Positions 47,673 through 59,582 are shown, counted from the first letter of the stretch. The stretch is DNA of 64,000 bases from Tridacna crocea (GCA_943736015.1 OX031071.1:15782119-15846118); one strand, 5' to 3'. A program made the numbers and translations. Notes: a model not told the origin generated them from the letters alone.

Positions 47673-48796
47673 TTTGCCTGATATTATCACCTTAAGATAG
47701 TCAGGAGATTTGACCATTGCCTATGTCGACACCACTCGCTTCGGTTATCGTTTGTGGCACTTCGTCGGTAATAGCAGGTTCTAGGTCGGTTTTAGACTTC
47801 TTTTACGAACGTTTGAAACACAAAATATTCAGAAGCTACCACAGCTTTCCAACATAAACAGTCGTTTTGGTTAGGAGCCCAAATAGTGGACGGCAAGATT
47901 GTGCATAGGGCAAAATAAATGCAATACCCTTATTGGTCAAAATATCTATTTCTACGGATCCATATCGTTGTCTGAGCATGTCATATTCTTCGAAGTTTCG
48001 ACATGTCTTTTATGACGCATCACACCCCCCAATATGGGGGGGGGGAATGTAGTAATACACGCTATAAAGTAGGAATTGAGAAAATGGCTGTTATCAATAC
48101 GTTTCAGGAGAAATCAGGCCTGTATTAGCCCCAGATTTCTCTAAACTGCTGATCATTGCTGAATGAATCGCACCAGGTAGGGTTTTATTGAGTAAACGTT
48201 TATTTTAGTTTGAAATTCAAAATAACGTTTGTCGCGTAGAAAAGTAGTCCGGATCTTTACCCAGGATGCCCAAAATAGATGTGTATTTGTAGAATGTCAT
48301 CTAGCAGGAGATAATGGGGTTCATATACATCAATTCAGTCGAATACGGATAAGCTGTAATGATGACGTCATAAATGATGTCGGCTAAGCCACAAAACGTG
48401 ATGTTAACCAAAAAAATTTGCATAAACGATGACTTAAATGTATTTTGAAATCGAATCGATGGTGAAAACTTTTCAGGTAGATCTACTCCCCTATTTGCGC
48501 CAATAATTCTGGAAGAAAATTTTGTGAACACTTAAAACACTGGTTGATTTTTCAGAAGGATGATATCTCGTGACCCAAAGAGAGACGTCCTGATATTACC
48601 TTTGTGTCATTTCCACCAATAAGATTGTAAATAACAGATCCAAAGCAAAGGGCCAATAATAGAAGGGGTTTGATAATGCATGCCTTTACTCAAATTTGTA
48701 AATAAGTTTTGAGAGAGAGAATGATAAAAAAGTCTTTTAGAAACAAAACTAATCTGATGCAAAGCCGGTTTAAAACTTGCGAGATTTGGTGTTGCT
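47673..48796. other. Unassigned region upstream of the lectin gene
   Basis: No repeat of the main families and no convincing open frame. A TGACGTCA at 48363 and a nine-G run (48036-48044) are visible. The lectin promoter and first exon may lie here, but nothing proves it. Confidence 0.4.
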
Positions 48797-48845
48797 ATGT
48801 TTCTGCGGCAGCTGCTGCTACTACTACGCCTGCCGTTTAAGAGTT
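48797..48845 (+). CDS. Doubtful signal-peptide exon of the lectin gene
   Basis: An ATG opens MFLRQLLLLLRLPFK, a Leu-rich segment like a signal peptide. A donor at 48846 (GTGTAT) would join in the right phase to the exon at 48902. The implied intron is only about 56 bases, far shorter than any other here, and the donor is poor. The true first exon could lie further upstream. Confidence 0.2.
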
Positions 48846-48901
48846 GTGTATGTTCTTTTTCCTGTCTATATAAATTTTTTTCTTTTAATTGAACTTTACA
48901 G

Positions 48902-49186
48902 TGTATTTCGGAAATACGTCAGTTATCCACGCAGAGCAGAATGTAGACTTTTACTCGGTGGAGAGCGATAGTCGTTTTAATGGACTTTCGGCAACTTCCG
49001 GCTACACCAAAAAAGTGACCGGAAATGACTGGTTGCAATGCGCAGCAAAGTGTGTCCTGACACCAGACTGTGACTCGTTTTTCTTCGACAATAGCACATC
49101 CATTTGCCAGTTCCATGGTACCATTCTGCTAGACACTGCAGGTCTGACGTCATCTACGACCTCACAGTATTACAAAATGAACAAAG
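48902..49186 (+). CDS. Lectin gene exon 1 in window: PAN/Apple domain
   Basis: Acceptor AACTTTACAG, donor GTAGGA. It encodes NVDFYSVESDSRFNGLSA, then DWLQCAAKCVLTPDCDSF and STSICQFHG. The Cys spacing C-x3-C-x5-C followed by a later C is that of molluscan PAN/Apple domains, which bind protein or sugar. It begins in phase 1 and ends with G of a Gly codon. Confidence 0.85.
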
Positions 49187-52100
49187 GTAGGATTTATAAA
49201 GAAACTAATAAAAATGCTCAAATGTTAAGCATTTACGAAGCATCTTCATAAAAAAAATAGCCTTTTTTGACAACAATGTGTCAAAACAGGGATCGCATGT
49301 AATACATGCGATCCCATAGTAAAAAGGAGAAACTGCTTATCGTTTGAGATCAAATTGATTTGCATTCTGCATTTGTGTTCAAGATGAACAAGCCTAAAAT
49401 TTTGTCGTCAGGTAGAGAGTAAATAGTAGCATGAAAGGATCGCTCAGTGTGTGGACAAAGATCAAATCGTATGTACGTGAATGCTTATTTTCGTCAACGT
49501 TATTCACAAAATAAAAGGTCGATTTTCTAAGTAACAGAAAAAGAGTTGATCAGCCATAAGAGAATGTCAAAGCTTCAAAGCTCAACCTTTAAATATTGCT
49601 TCCACAGACAGTGTAGAACTGCACAAAGCTGTCCCTTTCTGTGTGAAATATTTATAAACCCTAGGCCCGTATTCACCAACCATTCATAAGAATGTTCTTT
49701 GTCTTATTCTCCAGAATTTTCTACATCTGTAAGTATCGGAACTTCTGATTGGCTAAACCATTCGGTTTAGCCAATCAGAAGTTGTGTTACTTACAAATTT
49801 AGAAAACCTTGGAGAATAAGACTAAGAATATTCTCAAGGATGATTGGTGAACACGGGCCATGGGTCCAAAAACCAATGTTTTGGACAGCCCTGCCTATTG
49901 AAAAAGTCTATGATATGTTGATTTTACAGGATGTCCAAGCGGATGGTACACATTTAGAAGCTCCTGCTACTTTGTTGACACCCATACTAACAGAACCTAC
50001 CTACATGCCAAGGTATAAATAGAATTCGGTCTTAACCCTTTTCCCCATAAGGCATTTCTATGGTATCTCTAATTGACCCTAAATAATGGCAAGGATGGGT
50101 ATATGACACCTTTTGATCGAAAACATTGGGACAAAAGCTGAAATTGCTCGTCACGAGCAATTTCACCTTTTGCCACAATGTTTTCCAAAGGCTCCTACAA
50201 GCAATGTGTAGAAATGAGTATCTGGGATAAAAGCTGAAATTGCTCGTCACGAGCAATTTCACCTTTTGCCACAACGTTTTCCAAAGGCTCCTACAAGCAA
50301 TGTGTAGAAATGAGTATCTGTAGAGTAAAGGGCTAAATTAGGTAACCATGGGTCCTCCAAGATCGATGGGGTGCTTCGTGACCCGTATCCTGCTAAATAA
50401 CAAACAAGAGGTCCATTGGCCCTGGAACGCTCACCTTAGACTATATCTTATGAGTGAAATTCAATTCTTTGAACAACTTTGGTAAAGCTTCACCCATGGA
50501 ACATCCCTGCCAAGTTTCATCAGGATTGGCCCAGTGGGTTAGGAGAAGAAGATGTTTAAAGAAATTGTTGCCGGACATAGGACAATCAAATATGAAAGCT
50601 CTACACCTTCCAGTTTCAAAGAAGAATTTTAAATTTTCCTTCTTTGTCCTATGTTCGTTCTTGTGGTCCCCGGGGCTGGGCCAGTTTTGTCCAAAGCAGC
50701 ATCCTTGGAATAAACTTGGTAGAGGTCCACTCAAACATGCTACATACCAAATATCAAACACCTTCATGTTTAAGAGAAAAAGAAATTTAAAATTTTCCTT
50801 CTTTGTTCCTATGTTCCAACCTGTGACCTCCGGTGCATGGCCAGTTTTGACGCCAGGGACATCATATGACCAGACTTGGTAGAGGTCCACTAGAAGATTC
50901 TGTATACCAAATATCAAAGCTCTGCACCTTAAAGTTTCAGAGAGAAGATTTCTAAAGTTTTCTTTCTTTGTTGCTAAGTTCGAACCTGTGACCCCCGGGG
51001 TGAGGCCAGTTTTGACCTTAAGGGCATAATATGAACAAACTTGGTACAGGTCCACTAGGAATTGCTACATGCCGAATATCATAGCTCTATGCCTTTTAGT
51101 TTTAGAGAAGATGAATTTTAAATTTTTCTTTTTTTGTTCCTAAGTTCGAACTTGTGACCCCCGAGGCGGGGCCAGTTTTGACCCAACCGGCATAATTTAC
51201 AGAAACTTGTTAGAGGTCCACTAGGAGATACTACATACCAAATATCAAAGCTCTACACCATCTAGTTTCAGAGGAGAAGAATTTTAAAGTTTTCCTTCTT
51301 TGTTCCTATGCTCAAACTTGTGACCCCCGGGGTGAGGCCAGTTTTGACCCCAGGGGCATAATTTGAACAAACTTGGTAGAGTTCCACTAGGAGATGTCAC
51401 AAACCAAATATCAAAGCTCTACACCATGTAGTTTCAAAGGAGAAGAGTTTTAAAATTTTCCTTCTTTGTTCATATGCTCAAACTTGTGACCCCACGGGAT
51501 GAGGCCAGTTTTGACCCCAGGGGCATAATTTGAACAAACTTGGTAGAGGTCCACTAGGAATTGCTACCTGCCGAATATCATAGCTCTATGCCTTTTAGTT
51601 TTAGAGAAGAAGAATTTTAAAATTTTCTTTCTTTGTTCCTATGTTCGAACTTGTGACCCCCGAGGCGGGGCCAGTTTTGACCCAACCGGTATGATTTACA
51701 GAAACTTGTTAGAGGTCCACTAGGAGATACTACATACCAAATATCAAGGCTCTACACCATCTAGTTTCAGAGGAGAAGAATTTTAAAGTTTCCTTCTTTG
51801 TTCATATGCTCAAACTTGTGACCCCAGTGGAGGGACCAGTTTTGACCCCAGAGGCATAATTTAAACAAACTTGGTATAGGTCCACTAGAAGATTCTGTAT
51901 ACCAAATATCAAAGCTCTGCACCTTAAAGTTTCAGACAGAAGATTTCTAAAGTTTTCTTTCTTTGTTGATAAGTTCGAAGTGTGACCCCGGGGTGAGGCC
52001 AGTTTTGACCTTAAGGGCATAATATGAACAAACTTGGTACAGGTCCACTAGGAATTGCTACATGCCGAATATCATAGCTCTATGCCTTTTAGTTTTAGAG

Positions 52101-55100
52101 AAGAAGAATTTTAAAATTTTCTTTTTTTGTTCCTATGTTCCAACTTGTGACCCCCCCGAGGCGGGGCCAGTTTTGACCGAACCGGCATAATTAACAGAAA
52201 CTGGTTAGAGGTCCACTAGGAGATACTACATACCAAATATCAAAGCTCTACACCATCTAGTTTCAGAGGAGAAGAATTTTAAAGTTTTCCTTCTTTGTTC
52301 CTATGCTCAAACTTGTGACCCCCGGGGTGAGGCCAGTTTTGACCCCAGGGGCATAATTTGAACAAACTTGGTAAAGGTCAACAAGGAGATGTCACAAACC
52401 AAATATCAAAGCGCTACACCATCTAGTTTCAGAGGAGAAGAATTTTAAAGTTTTCCTTCTTTGTTCATATGCTCAAACTTGTGACCCCCCGGGGTGAGGC
52501 CTGTTTTGACCCCAGGGGCATAATTTGAACAAACTTGGTAGAGGTCCACTAGGAATTGCTACCTGCCGAATATCATAGCTCTATGCCTTTTAGTTTTAGA
52601 GAAGAAAATTTTAAAATTTTCTTTCTTTGTTCCTATGTTCGAACTTGTGACCCCCGAGGCGGGGCCAGTTTTGACCCAACCGGCATGATTTACAGAAACT
52701 TGTTAGAAGTCCACCAGGAAATACTACATACCAAATATCAAGGCTCTACACCATCTAGTTTCAGAGGAGAAGAATTTTAAAGTTTTCCTTCTTTGTTCCT
52801 ATGCTCAAACTTGTGACCCCCCGGGGTGAGGCCAGTTTTGACCCCAGGGGCATAATTTGAACAAACTTGGTAGAGGTCCACTAGGAGATGCCACAAACCA
52901 AATATTAAAGCTCTACGCCTTCAAATTTCAGAGGAGAAAATTTTTAAAGTTTTCCTTCTTTGTTCATATGCTCAAACTTGTGACCCCAGTGGAGGGACCA
53001 GTTTTGACCCCAGAGGCATAATTTGAACAAACTTGGTAGAGGTCCACTAGGAGATGCCGCATACCATATATCAAAGCTCTACGCCTTCAAGTTTCAGAGT
53101 AGAAGATTTTTAAAGTTTTCCTTCTTTGTTCCTATACTCAAACTTGTGACCCCCAGGGTGGGGTCAGTTTTGACCCTAGGGGCTTAATTCGAACAAACTT
53201 TGTAGAGGTCCATTAGGAGATGACACATACCAAATATCAAAGCTCTACGCCTTCCTAGTTTCAGAGAAGAAGATATTTGAAGATTTCGGGTTTTTTCTTT
53301 TCTTTTTGTTGCCATGGCAACCAGAGTTATGGGTGGAATTTATTTCTTTGAACAATTTTGGAAGAACTTCACCCAAGGAACATTCCTGTCAAGTTTCATG
53401 AAGATTGGCCAAGTGGTTTAGGAGGAGAAGATGTTTAAAGAAATTGTTGACGGACGACTGACGACAGACGACGGACATAGGGCGATCACAATAGCTCACT
53501 TTTGGCACTTTGTGCTAAGGTGAGCTAAAATAGAACCTTTAAGTCAATTTAGTAAAAACTCAAATGTTGTTATTTCAAACTTATTATTATTACTATTTCT
53601 ATTATTATTATTATAATAATAATAATTAGTAACTAGTAATATTTTTAGAGAAATATCTCCTTATCGGACAGTGTAGATCAAGATCAGACTGTACATTCTG
53701 TGCTGTCTGATCTTGATCGACACTGTCCCCAATGGGTCACACCTAGCAGCCTAAGGGTTAAATCTGTACCAACCCTTTATCATAACACCGATTTTTAACA
53801 ACCCTGATGCAGAAGCCTTTTGAAAATATCAGGGAAAAAGTAGAAAGTGCTTTTAAACAGCTAATTTTCTCTTTTCCAACGATGTTTACTAGATCTATCC
53901 TATCAAAGAGAGAAATTATCTTTTGAGTCACATTTAATTTGTCGTCTACAAACGCTTGGAACCATCTTTCACCTCTCCAAAATTTTATCGTTTGGTAAAC
54001 TGCTTCATGCTCCATTTCAGCAGAGACATCTAAGTCTCTGATTTCAGACTTGGCCACAAGCAGAGTATTAATCTTGTGTGTCTAAAATGACAGGTTTCGT
54101 TTCTTGGAAGCCCGGGTAAAACATCACTGGAAATGGAGAAAAAGCTGGTAACATTACCAACATTTTCTCTTTTTCTAAAAATGTTTCAAAAACACATCAT
54201 CCTCAGGAATGTCAAAACACGATAAATAGATCTATTGTTTGGCGATAGTACTGAAATAATCTTGAAAGTGGCATAAAACACTATTCAATCAATCATTCAA
54301 TCAATCACATTTAGCAATTTGTCAATGAAATCTGCCAATGGAACATGAAAGAATTGGACGTACAAACTGTTTGTAAATGGAAATGCATTTAGAAACATTT
54401 GGATAGAAAGTTGTGACTTGTTATTCTCTCTTTAAGTTAAGCTTTACAGGATTACAAACAGTATCTAACCCTTTACCCCACAAGGCACTTCTATGGTATC
54501 TCCAATTGACCCTAAATAACAGTAAGGACGATGCAGTTTCTTATGTGTATATGAAATCTTTTGATAGCATAGAAAACATTGTGACAAAAGGTGAAATTGC
54601 TCGTCATGAGAAATTTCACCTTTTGCCACAATGTTTTCAAAAGGCTCCTACAAGCAATGCGTAGAAATGAGTATCTATGGAGTAAAGGGTCAAAGGGATG
54701 TATTCCCGGTGAAGAAGTGTACCATGTAGGTGCACATCACCAGTCGTAATAGGCTACAGCCAAAGGGTTTGATCAAGGGATCATCCGAGATATCTCCAAT
54801 AACGGTTATAGTGGCCGTCTAGATGTTCTCACAACGTGGCGCAGTTCGTTTGCAGTGTCATGCCATTGCAGACAGCAGGCTAGCATATGATGACTCTCTT
54901 TTATGTTTCAGGCATACTGTGGTGCAATTGGTGCCAATGTCTTACGAATTGAAGACGCTGAAGAAAGCACGTTTTTCAAACAACTTCTCCCGACTGTAGG
55001 TGCTCTCGATATAGGTCAGTATGCTTTTCATCGATAATCAAACTTTCTCTATCCCATACATCTAGTTTATTTATTTGGAGCATAGCATTTCTGCTTACTG

Positions 55101-58100
55101 GGGTCGATCTGACAGGAACCAACTACTGCCTTGTATGCATGCTCTGTAAGCCTTCTGCTTAAGCCAGTACAGCTTTAGCTCACTATATAGTCAATACTGT
55201 ATACTACACACATCTCACTAGCCTGGGCCCTCGTGTATTATTTATTGTGCCTCATAACTCACAACTATGGTTTATTGAACAGTAAACCATGATAGAAAGA
55301 AGATTATTTCTTAAATGTAGATCTAACAGAACCAACTGAATCCTAAGGTACATAATTAAACAGTTTCATCCAAGTAACCATGCTCAGATCTGGGTCTACA
55401 CGGGGTCGATACTCTTTAAAGATGCACTAACCCATTACCACACAATCTCTACTTTTGACAACCCTGAGAAAGAAGTCTTTGGAAAACATCGCGGGAAAAG
55501 GCGAAAATGCTGGTAACCTGCATTTTCTCATTTTCCCACAATGTTTTCTACCCTTCAAAAAACAAATTTCAAACTTTCAGTCACTTTTATTTTCTCGTCT
55601 GCAAATGCTTTCGCTTTGGACAAACCTAAAATTTTGTCGTTTGGTAATGAGTTAACTCCCTTTGTACATGGCTTACTATAAGTAATAAACCATTTTGTTT
55701 CCTTTTGAACAGAAAATCGGTATTGGATTGGACTTACAGATCTGATCACAGCTAATCACTGGATATGGGAGGATACTGGAGAAACACCAACTTATACAGG
55801 TAAAATATCAAAATACTGCAAACGCTAAATAATATGAACTCAAAAAGAGGGCCATTGGCCCTGGAACGCTCACCTTAAACTATAGCTTATGAGTGAAATT
55901 CAATTCTTTGAGCAACTTTGGTAAAGCTTCACCAAAGGAACATCCCTGCCAAGTTTCATCAAGATTGGCCCAGTGGGTTAGGAGAAGATGTTTAAAGAAA
56001 TTGTTGCCGGACATAGGACAATCAAATATGAAAGCTCTACACCTTCCAGTTTCAAAGAAGAATTTTAAATTTTCCTTCTTTGTCCTATGTTCGTTCTTGT
56101 GGTCCCCGAGGCTGGGCCAGTTTTGTCCAAAGCAGCATCCTTGGAACAAGCTTGGTAGAGGTCCACTCAAACATGCTACATACCAAATATCAAACACCTT
56201 CATGTTTAAGAAAAAGAAATTTAAAATTTTCCTTCTTTGTTCCTATGTTCCAACCTGTGACTTCCGGTGCATGGCCAGTTTTGACGCCAGGGACATCATA
56301 TGACCAAACTTGGTAGAGGTCCACTAGAAGATTCTGTATACCAAATATCAAAGCTCTGCACCTTAAAGTTTAAGAGAGAAGATTTCTAAAGTTTTCTTTC
56401 TTTGTTGCTAAGTTCGAACCTGTGACCCCGGGGCTGGCCAGTTTTGACCTTAAGGGCATAATATGAACAAACTTGGTACAGGTCCACTAGGAATTGCTAC
56501 ATGCCGAATATCATAGCTCTGTGCCTTCTAGTTTTAGAGAAAAAGAATTTTAAAATTTTCTTTCTTTGTTCCTATGTTCGAACTTGTGATCCCCGGGGCG
56601 GGGGCAGTTTTGACCCCACGGGCATGATTTAAATAAACTTGGTAGAGTTCCATTAGGAGATGCCACATAACCAAATATCAAACCTCTACGCCATCTAGTT
56701 TCAGATGAGAAGAATTTTAAAGTTTTCCTTCTTTGTTCCTATGCTCAAACTAGTGATCCCCAGGGTGGGGCCAGTTTTGACTCCAGGGACATCATTTGAA
56801 TAAACTTGGTAGAGTTCCACTAGGAGATGCAACAGACCAAATATCAAAGCTCTACGCTTTCCAGTTTCTGAGGAAAAGAATTTTAAAGTTTTCCTTCTCT
56901 GTTCCTATGCTCAAATTTGTGACCCCTGGGGTGGGGCCAATTTTGACCCCAGGCATATTATTTGAACAAATTTGGTAGAGGTCTACTAGGAGATGCCACA
57001 TACCAAATATCAAAGCTCTACGCCTTCAAATTTCAGAGAAGATTTTTAAAGTTCTGCTTCTTTATTCCTATGCTCAAACTTGTGACCCCTGGGGAGGGGC
57101 CAGTTTTGATCCCAGGGGCACAATTTGAACAAACTTGGTGGAGGTCCACCGGGAGATGCCACATGCTAAATATCAAAGCTCTACGCCTTCAAGTTTCAGA
57201 ACAGAAGATTTTTTAAGTTTTCCTTTTTTCCTATGCTCAATTTTGTGACCCCTGGGGTGGGCCAGTTTTGACTCCAGGGATATAATTTGAACAAACTTGG
57301 TAGAGGTCCACTAGGAGATGCTACATACCAAATATCAAAGCTCTACGCCTTTAAGTTTCAGAGGAGAAGATTTTTAAAGTTTTCCTTCTTTGTTCCTATG
57401 CTCAAACTCGTTATCCCTCGGGGCGGGGCCAGTTTTGACCCTAGGGGCATAACTTTAACAAACTTGATAGAGGTCCGTTAGGAGATGCTACATACCAAAT
57501 ATCAAAGCTCTACGCCTTCTAGTTTAAGAGAAGAAGATTTTCAAAGATTTCGTGTTTTTTTTTTTCTTTTTGTTGCCATGGCAACCAGAGTTATGGGTGG
57601 AATTAGATTCTTTGAACAATTTTGGTAGAACTTCACCCAAGGAACATTCCTGCCAACTTTCATGAAGATTGGCCCAGTGGTTTAGGAGAAGATGTTTAAA
57701 GAAATTGTTGACGGACGACGGACATAGGGCGATCACAATAGCTCACCTTTAGCACTTTGTGCTAAGGTGAGCTAAAAAGCTATCATTTACACCATTAGGA
57801 AATTCAGACACTTATCTGTAGGTAACATTTTTTTTATCAAATCTAAAATTGAAACTCTTAAAGTTTAAGGCCTGTTTACATTTACTACCGGAACCACATG
57901 TAAACAAGAAATATCTGCAGAAAAGAGAGAAGCTGTAAATATTTTAGTAAATAGACCGGTTGTCTTGGACTAAACATGTCTAGTTTTTTTTAAGTAATAA
58001 CAAATTCCTATTTATTCACTTGGCATCAATACGAAAAAATAGTGGTATAGCATAATTATGAAGTTCAAAAAATTCCTATAGTCTACACTAAGGGAGGCAC

Positions 58101-59492
58101 ATTTCGCTGCTGATGATGAATGCCTGTATTTTTCAACTAGCACGAAGCACAATATTCTTGTTACGCCAATGGCTACTTTCTCACTAAACGACGTACATGT
58201 ATATGACAAAAGTTCGCATGAATCCTACTGTGCATGTATTTTTGAATCAAAAGTGGACCTCTGTATTTTTTTGCACATAATGGTAATACTACTGGTGAAC
58301 TGAAACAAGTCGCACATTCTTCAAATAGTATTAATTAGTTAAGACAAAAAAATGGATCTTTGACCTGTCACTTTGAAATAATTAACCCTATAAGGCATTT
58401 CTATGGTGTCTCTAATTGACCCTAAATAACAGCAAGGGTGAAGCTGTTTCTTTTGTGTATATGACACCTTTTAATAGTGTAGAAAACATTGTGGCAAAAG
58501 GTGAAATTGCTCGTCACGAGCAATTTCACCTTTTGCCCCAATGTTTTCCAAAGGCTTTTACAAGCAATGCGTAGAAATGAGTATCTATGGAGTAAAGGGT
58601 TAAAATGCTTCTGACATGGCGTTACAAATCAAACAATGAAACAAAGGCAAGAAGTATAGCTATTTCCACCATGAAAATTATTGTTGGAAAAGGAGAATCA
58701 CTCCTATTGATCAATTTCTCCTTTTACCACCTTGCTGATCTTTTATCCAGAGCTTTTATAAATTGAAAGCATTTTGCAGATGACAAATTAACAGTTGCTA
58801 AAATGAAGATTTTTCTATATGACGGGGTAGAAAACATTGTGGGAAAAGGAGAAAATGCTGGTTACCAGCATTTTCTCCTTTTCCCACAATATTTTCAAAA
58901 GGCTTCTATTCCTGACCTGTAAAAACCAGGGATTGTTTGGGAAAGGGTTAAAATCAAGTGAAAGCCAAATTTTGGAACTGATATAAATCTATACCTTTTT
59001 CAAAGGCAAATTTCTCAGAAACAAGTTTGATGACCCACATCTCTTTTTTTGTAATCTGTAATCTCCTAGAGACATGATGAGTTTTGTATGAGGATTTTTT
59101 TTTTTAAATCTGTTGATTAGAAAAATTCGTCATAAACATAGTTAACCAATTAAAACAATGATCAGTGATGAGAGAGTAAACCCTTGCAATACATTTCGCC
59201 GAATTAGGGATTGGAACTAGTTATCCCCTGGTTTCTAGTCCTGTGCACTACTGGCTGCGCTATCAGGTTCCAGAATAAATGAATTGATGAAAAAATGAGC
59301 ACGTGAGTGAGTGACAGAATGAATAATTACACAAATAAATGAATGGATGAAATAATGAATATCTTTACCTTTATAGATTGGAGCAGTGGTGAACCAAACC
59401 TGGCTGTGGAACACTGTGCAATGATCTTTCGGGATTATTCTTGGTATGACGTCATTTGTGAAAGATTGATATACACTATATGCGAGATTTAA
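48902..59492 (+). CDS. PAN/Apple plus C-type lectin domain protein, five exons (signal exon not certain)
   Basis: Exons 48902-49186, 49930-50012, 54912-55014, 55713-55799 and 59377-59492 join in frame to about 223 residues and TAA. The first carries a four-Cys PAN/Apple domain; the other four make one complete C-type lectin domain. The lectin part has six Cys (long form), the WIGLTD core, W.WED, an EPN sugar-specificity motif and a WYD where WND is usual. EPN suggests Ca-dependent mannose/GlcNAc-type binding; loss of the Asn in WND makes that less certain. The protein is probably secreted and may act in recognition of microbes, by analogy with molluscan lectins. The first in-window exon starts mid-codon, so a 5' exon with the signal peptide is missing or only weakly visible. 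Confidence 0.88.
49289..49315. repeat. Perfect 27 bp palindrome in lectin intron 1
   Basis: GGGATCGCATGTA and its inverse around a single A. The flanks (AACAATGTGTCAAAA, AAAAGGAGAAACTG, AAATTTTGTCGTCAGG) suggest a much altered M1-like element whose arm tips were replaced. Confidence 0.7.
49664..49859. mobile_element. FB foldback MITE, second copy
   Basis: GGCCCGTATTCACCAACC to TTGGTGAACACGGGCC, with centre CTAAACCATTCGGTTTAG. Clearly the same family as 2082-2279. Lies in lectin intron 1. Confidence 0.85.
49930..50012 (+). CDS. Lectin gene exon 2: start of C-type lectin domain
   Basis: Acceptor GATTTTACAG, donor GTATAA. After completing a Gly it reads CPSGWYTFRSSCYFVDTH, the classic first strand of a long-form C-type lectin domain with its first two Cys. 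It ends at a codon boundary (HAK), and the next exon continues AYCGA. Confidence 0.87.
50032..50336 (+). mobile_element. M2 MITE with a duplicated hairpin
   Basis: Starts TTAACCCTTTTCCCCATAAG. The palindrome and right flank (GAAATTGCTCGTCACGAGCA to GAAATGAGTATCTG) occur twice in tandem at about 50131-50225 and 50226-50321, differing by a few bases. Ends GTAAAGGGCTAA. Confidence 0.85.
50404..53528 (-). mobile_element. H2 element, 3.1 kb, in lectin intron 2
   Basis: Left ACAAGAGGTCCATTGGCCCT (inverted 3' end), about 17 units of about 163 bp (AGAGGTCCACTAGGA recurs), right GCACTTTGTGCTAAGGTGAG. Antisense to the lectin gene. Higher-order groups of three units also repeat. Confidence 0.85.
53578..53627 (+). 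repeat. ATT/AAT trinucleotide tract
   Basis: TTATTATTATTACTATT then ATTATTATTATTATAATAAT, imperfect. Confidence 0.8.
53669..53727. repeat. P palindromic repeat
   Basis: CAGTGTAGATCAAGATCAGA and CTGTCTGATCTTGATCGACA; nearly perfect. GCAGCCTAAGGGTTAA follows. Confidence 0.8.
53770..54002 (-). repeat. Old M1 copy
   Basis: AACCCTTTATCATAACACCG to ATCGTTTGGTAAAC with TTTGTCGTCTACAAACGC inside. The hairpin is heavily mutated. Confidence 0.6.
54465..54692 (+). mobile_element. M2 MITE copy
   Basis: CTAACCCTTTACCCCACAAG to GTAAAGGGTCAA; palindrome GGTGAAATTGCTCGTCATGA with one arm mismatch. Confidence 0.8.
54912..55014 (+). CDS. Lectin gene exon 3: helix region of lectin domain
   Basis: Acceptor TATGTTTCAG, donor GTCAGT (a weaker site). 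It encodes AYCGAIGANVLRIEDAEE and STFFKQLLPTVGALDI, matching the first and second helices of the fold (usual form C...GA.L..I....E..F). The intron before it, 4.9 kb, is mostly repeats. Confidence 0.87.
55427..55655 (-). mobile_element. M1 MITE just upstream of lectin exon 4
   Basis: CTAACCCATTACCACACAAT to GGTAATGAGTTAA, about 230 bp; it ends 57 bases before lectin exon 4. Confidence 0.8.
55713..55799 (+). CDS. Lectin gene exon 4: WIGL core
   Basis: Acceptor CTTTTGAACAG, donor GTAAAA. It encodes ENRYWIGLTDLITANHWIWE then DTGETPTYT. WIGL is the hydrophobic core motif of C-type lectin domains, and W.WEDTG precedes the sugar-binding loop. It ends one base into an Asp codon. Confidence 0.9.
55846..57777 (-). 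mobile_element. H2 element in lectin intron 4
   Basis: AGAGGGCCATTGGCCCTGGA at the left and GCACTTTGTGCTAAGGTGAG at the right. Its first 600 bases are close to those of the element at 50404, including CCAAAGCAGCATCCTTGGAA. Confidence 0.85.
57778..58381. other. Lectin intron 4, unassigned part
   Basis: Unique-looking sequence between H2 and M2 elements; no exon seen. Confidence 0.5.
58382..58603 (+). mobile_element. M2 MITE copy, clean palindrome
   Basis: TTAACCCTATAAGGCATTTC to AGTAAAGGGTTAA. Arms GCAAAAGGTGAAATTGCTCG / CGAGCAATTTCACCTTTTGC match perfectly around TCA. Confidence 0.87.
58755..58951 (+). mobile_element. M1 MITE, 5' truncated
   Basis: AATTGAAAGCATTTTGCAGA, then a near-perfect palindrome (one mismatch), ending TTTGGGAAAGGGTTAA. 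It resembles the nested copy at 25742 more than the others. Confidence 0.75.
59377..59492 (+). CDS. Lectin gene exon 5: EPN loop, last cysteines, stop
   Basis: Acceptor CTTTATAG. It encodes DWSSGEPNLAVEHCAMIF then SWYDVICE and TICEI with TAA at 59490. EPN is the mannose-type specificity motif; WYD replaces WND. The last three Cys fit the two conserved disulfides. The tail after the final Cys is two residues, so there is no membrane anchor. Confidence 0.9.
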
Positions 59493-59576
59493 TACAATGA
59501 ATGAGCCATGCCCTAAAAAAGGGGGCTAGAGGTATCTCTTCAATATACCAAGGTTGTTATCACAAAATTTTGGAAA

Positions 59577-59582
59577 AATAAA
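59577..59582 (+). terminator. Candidate poly(A) signal of lectin gene
   Basis: AATAAA lies 85 bases after the lectin stop codon and before the next repeat begins at about 59651. Position fits a short 3'UTR. Confidence 0.5.

Noticed and set aside
48777..48971. Membrane-like 64-residue frame before the lectin exon
   Set aside because: It lacks an ATG start and runs through the PAN exon in the wrong frame.
50441..51055. 204-residue frame on the minus strand
   Set aside because: It is a translation of H2 tandem units; every unit gives the same peptide and frames shift between units.
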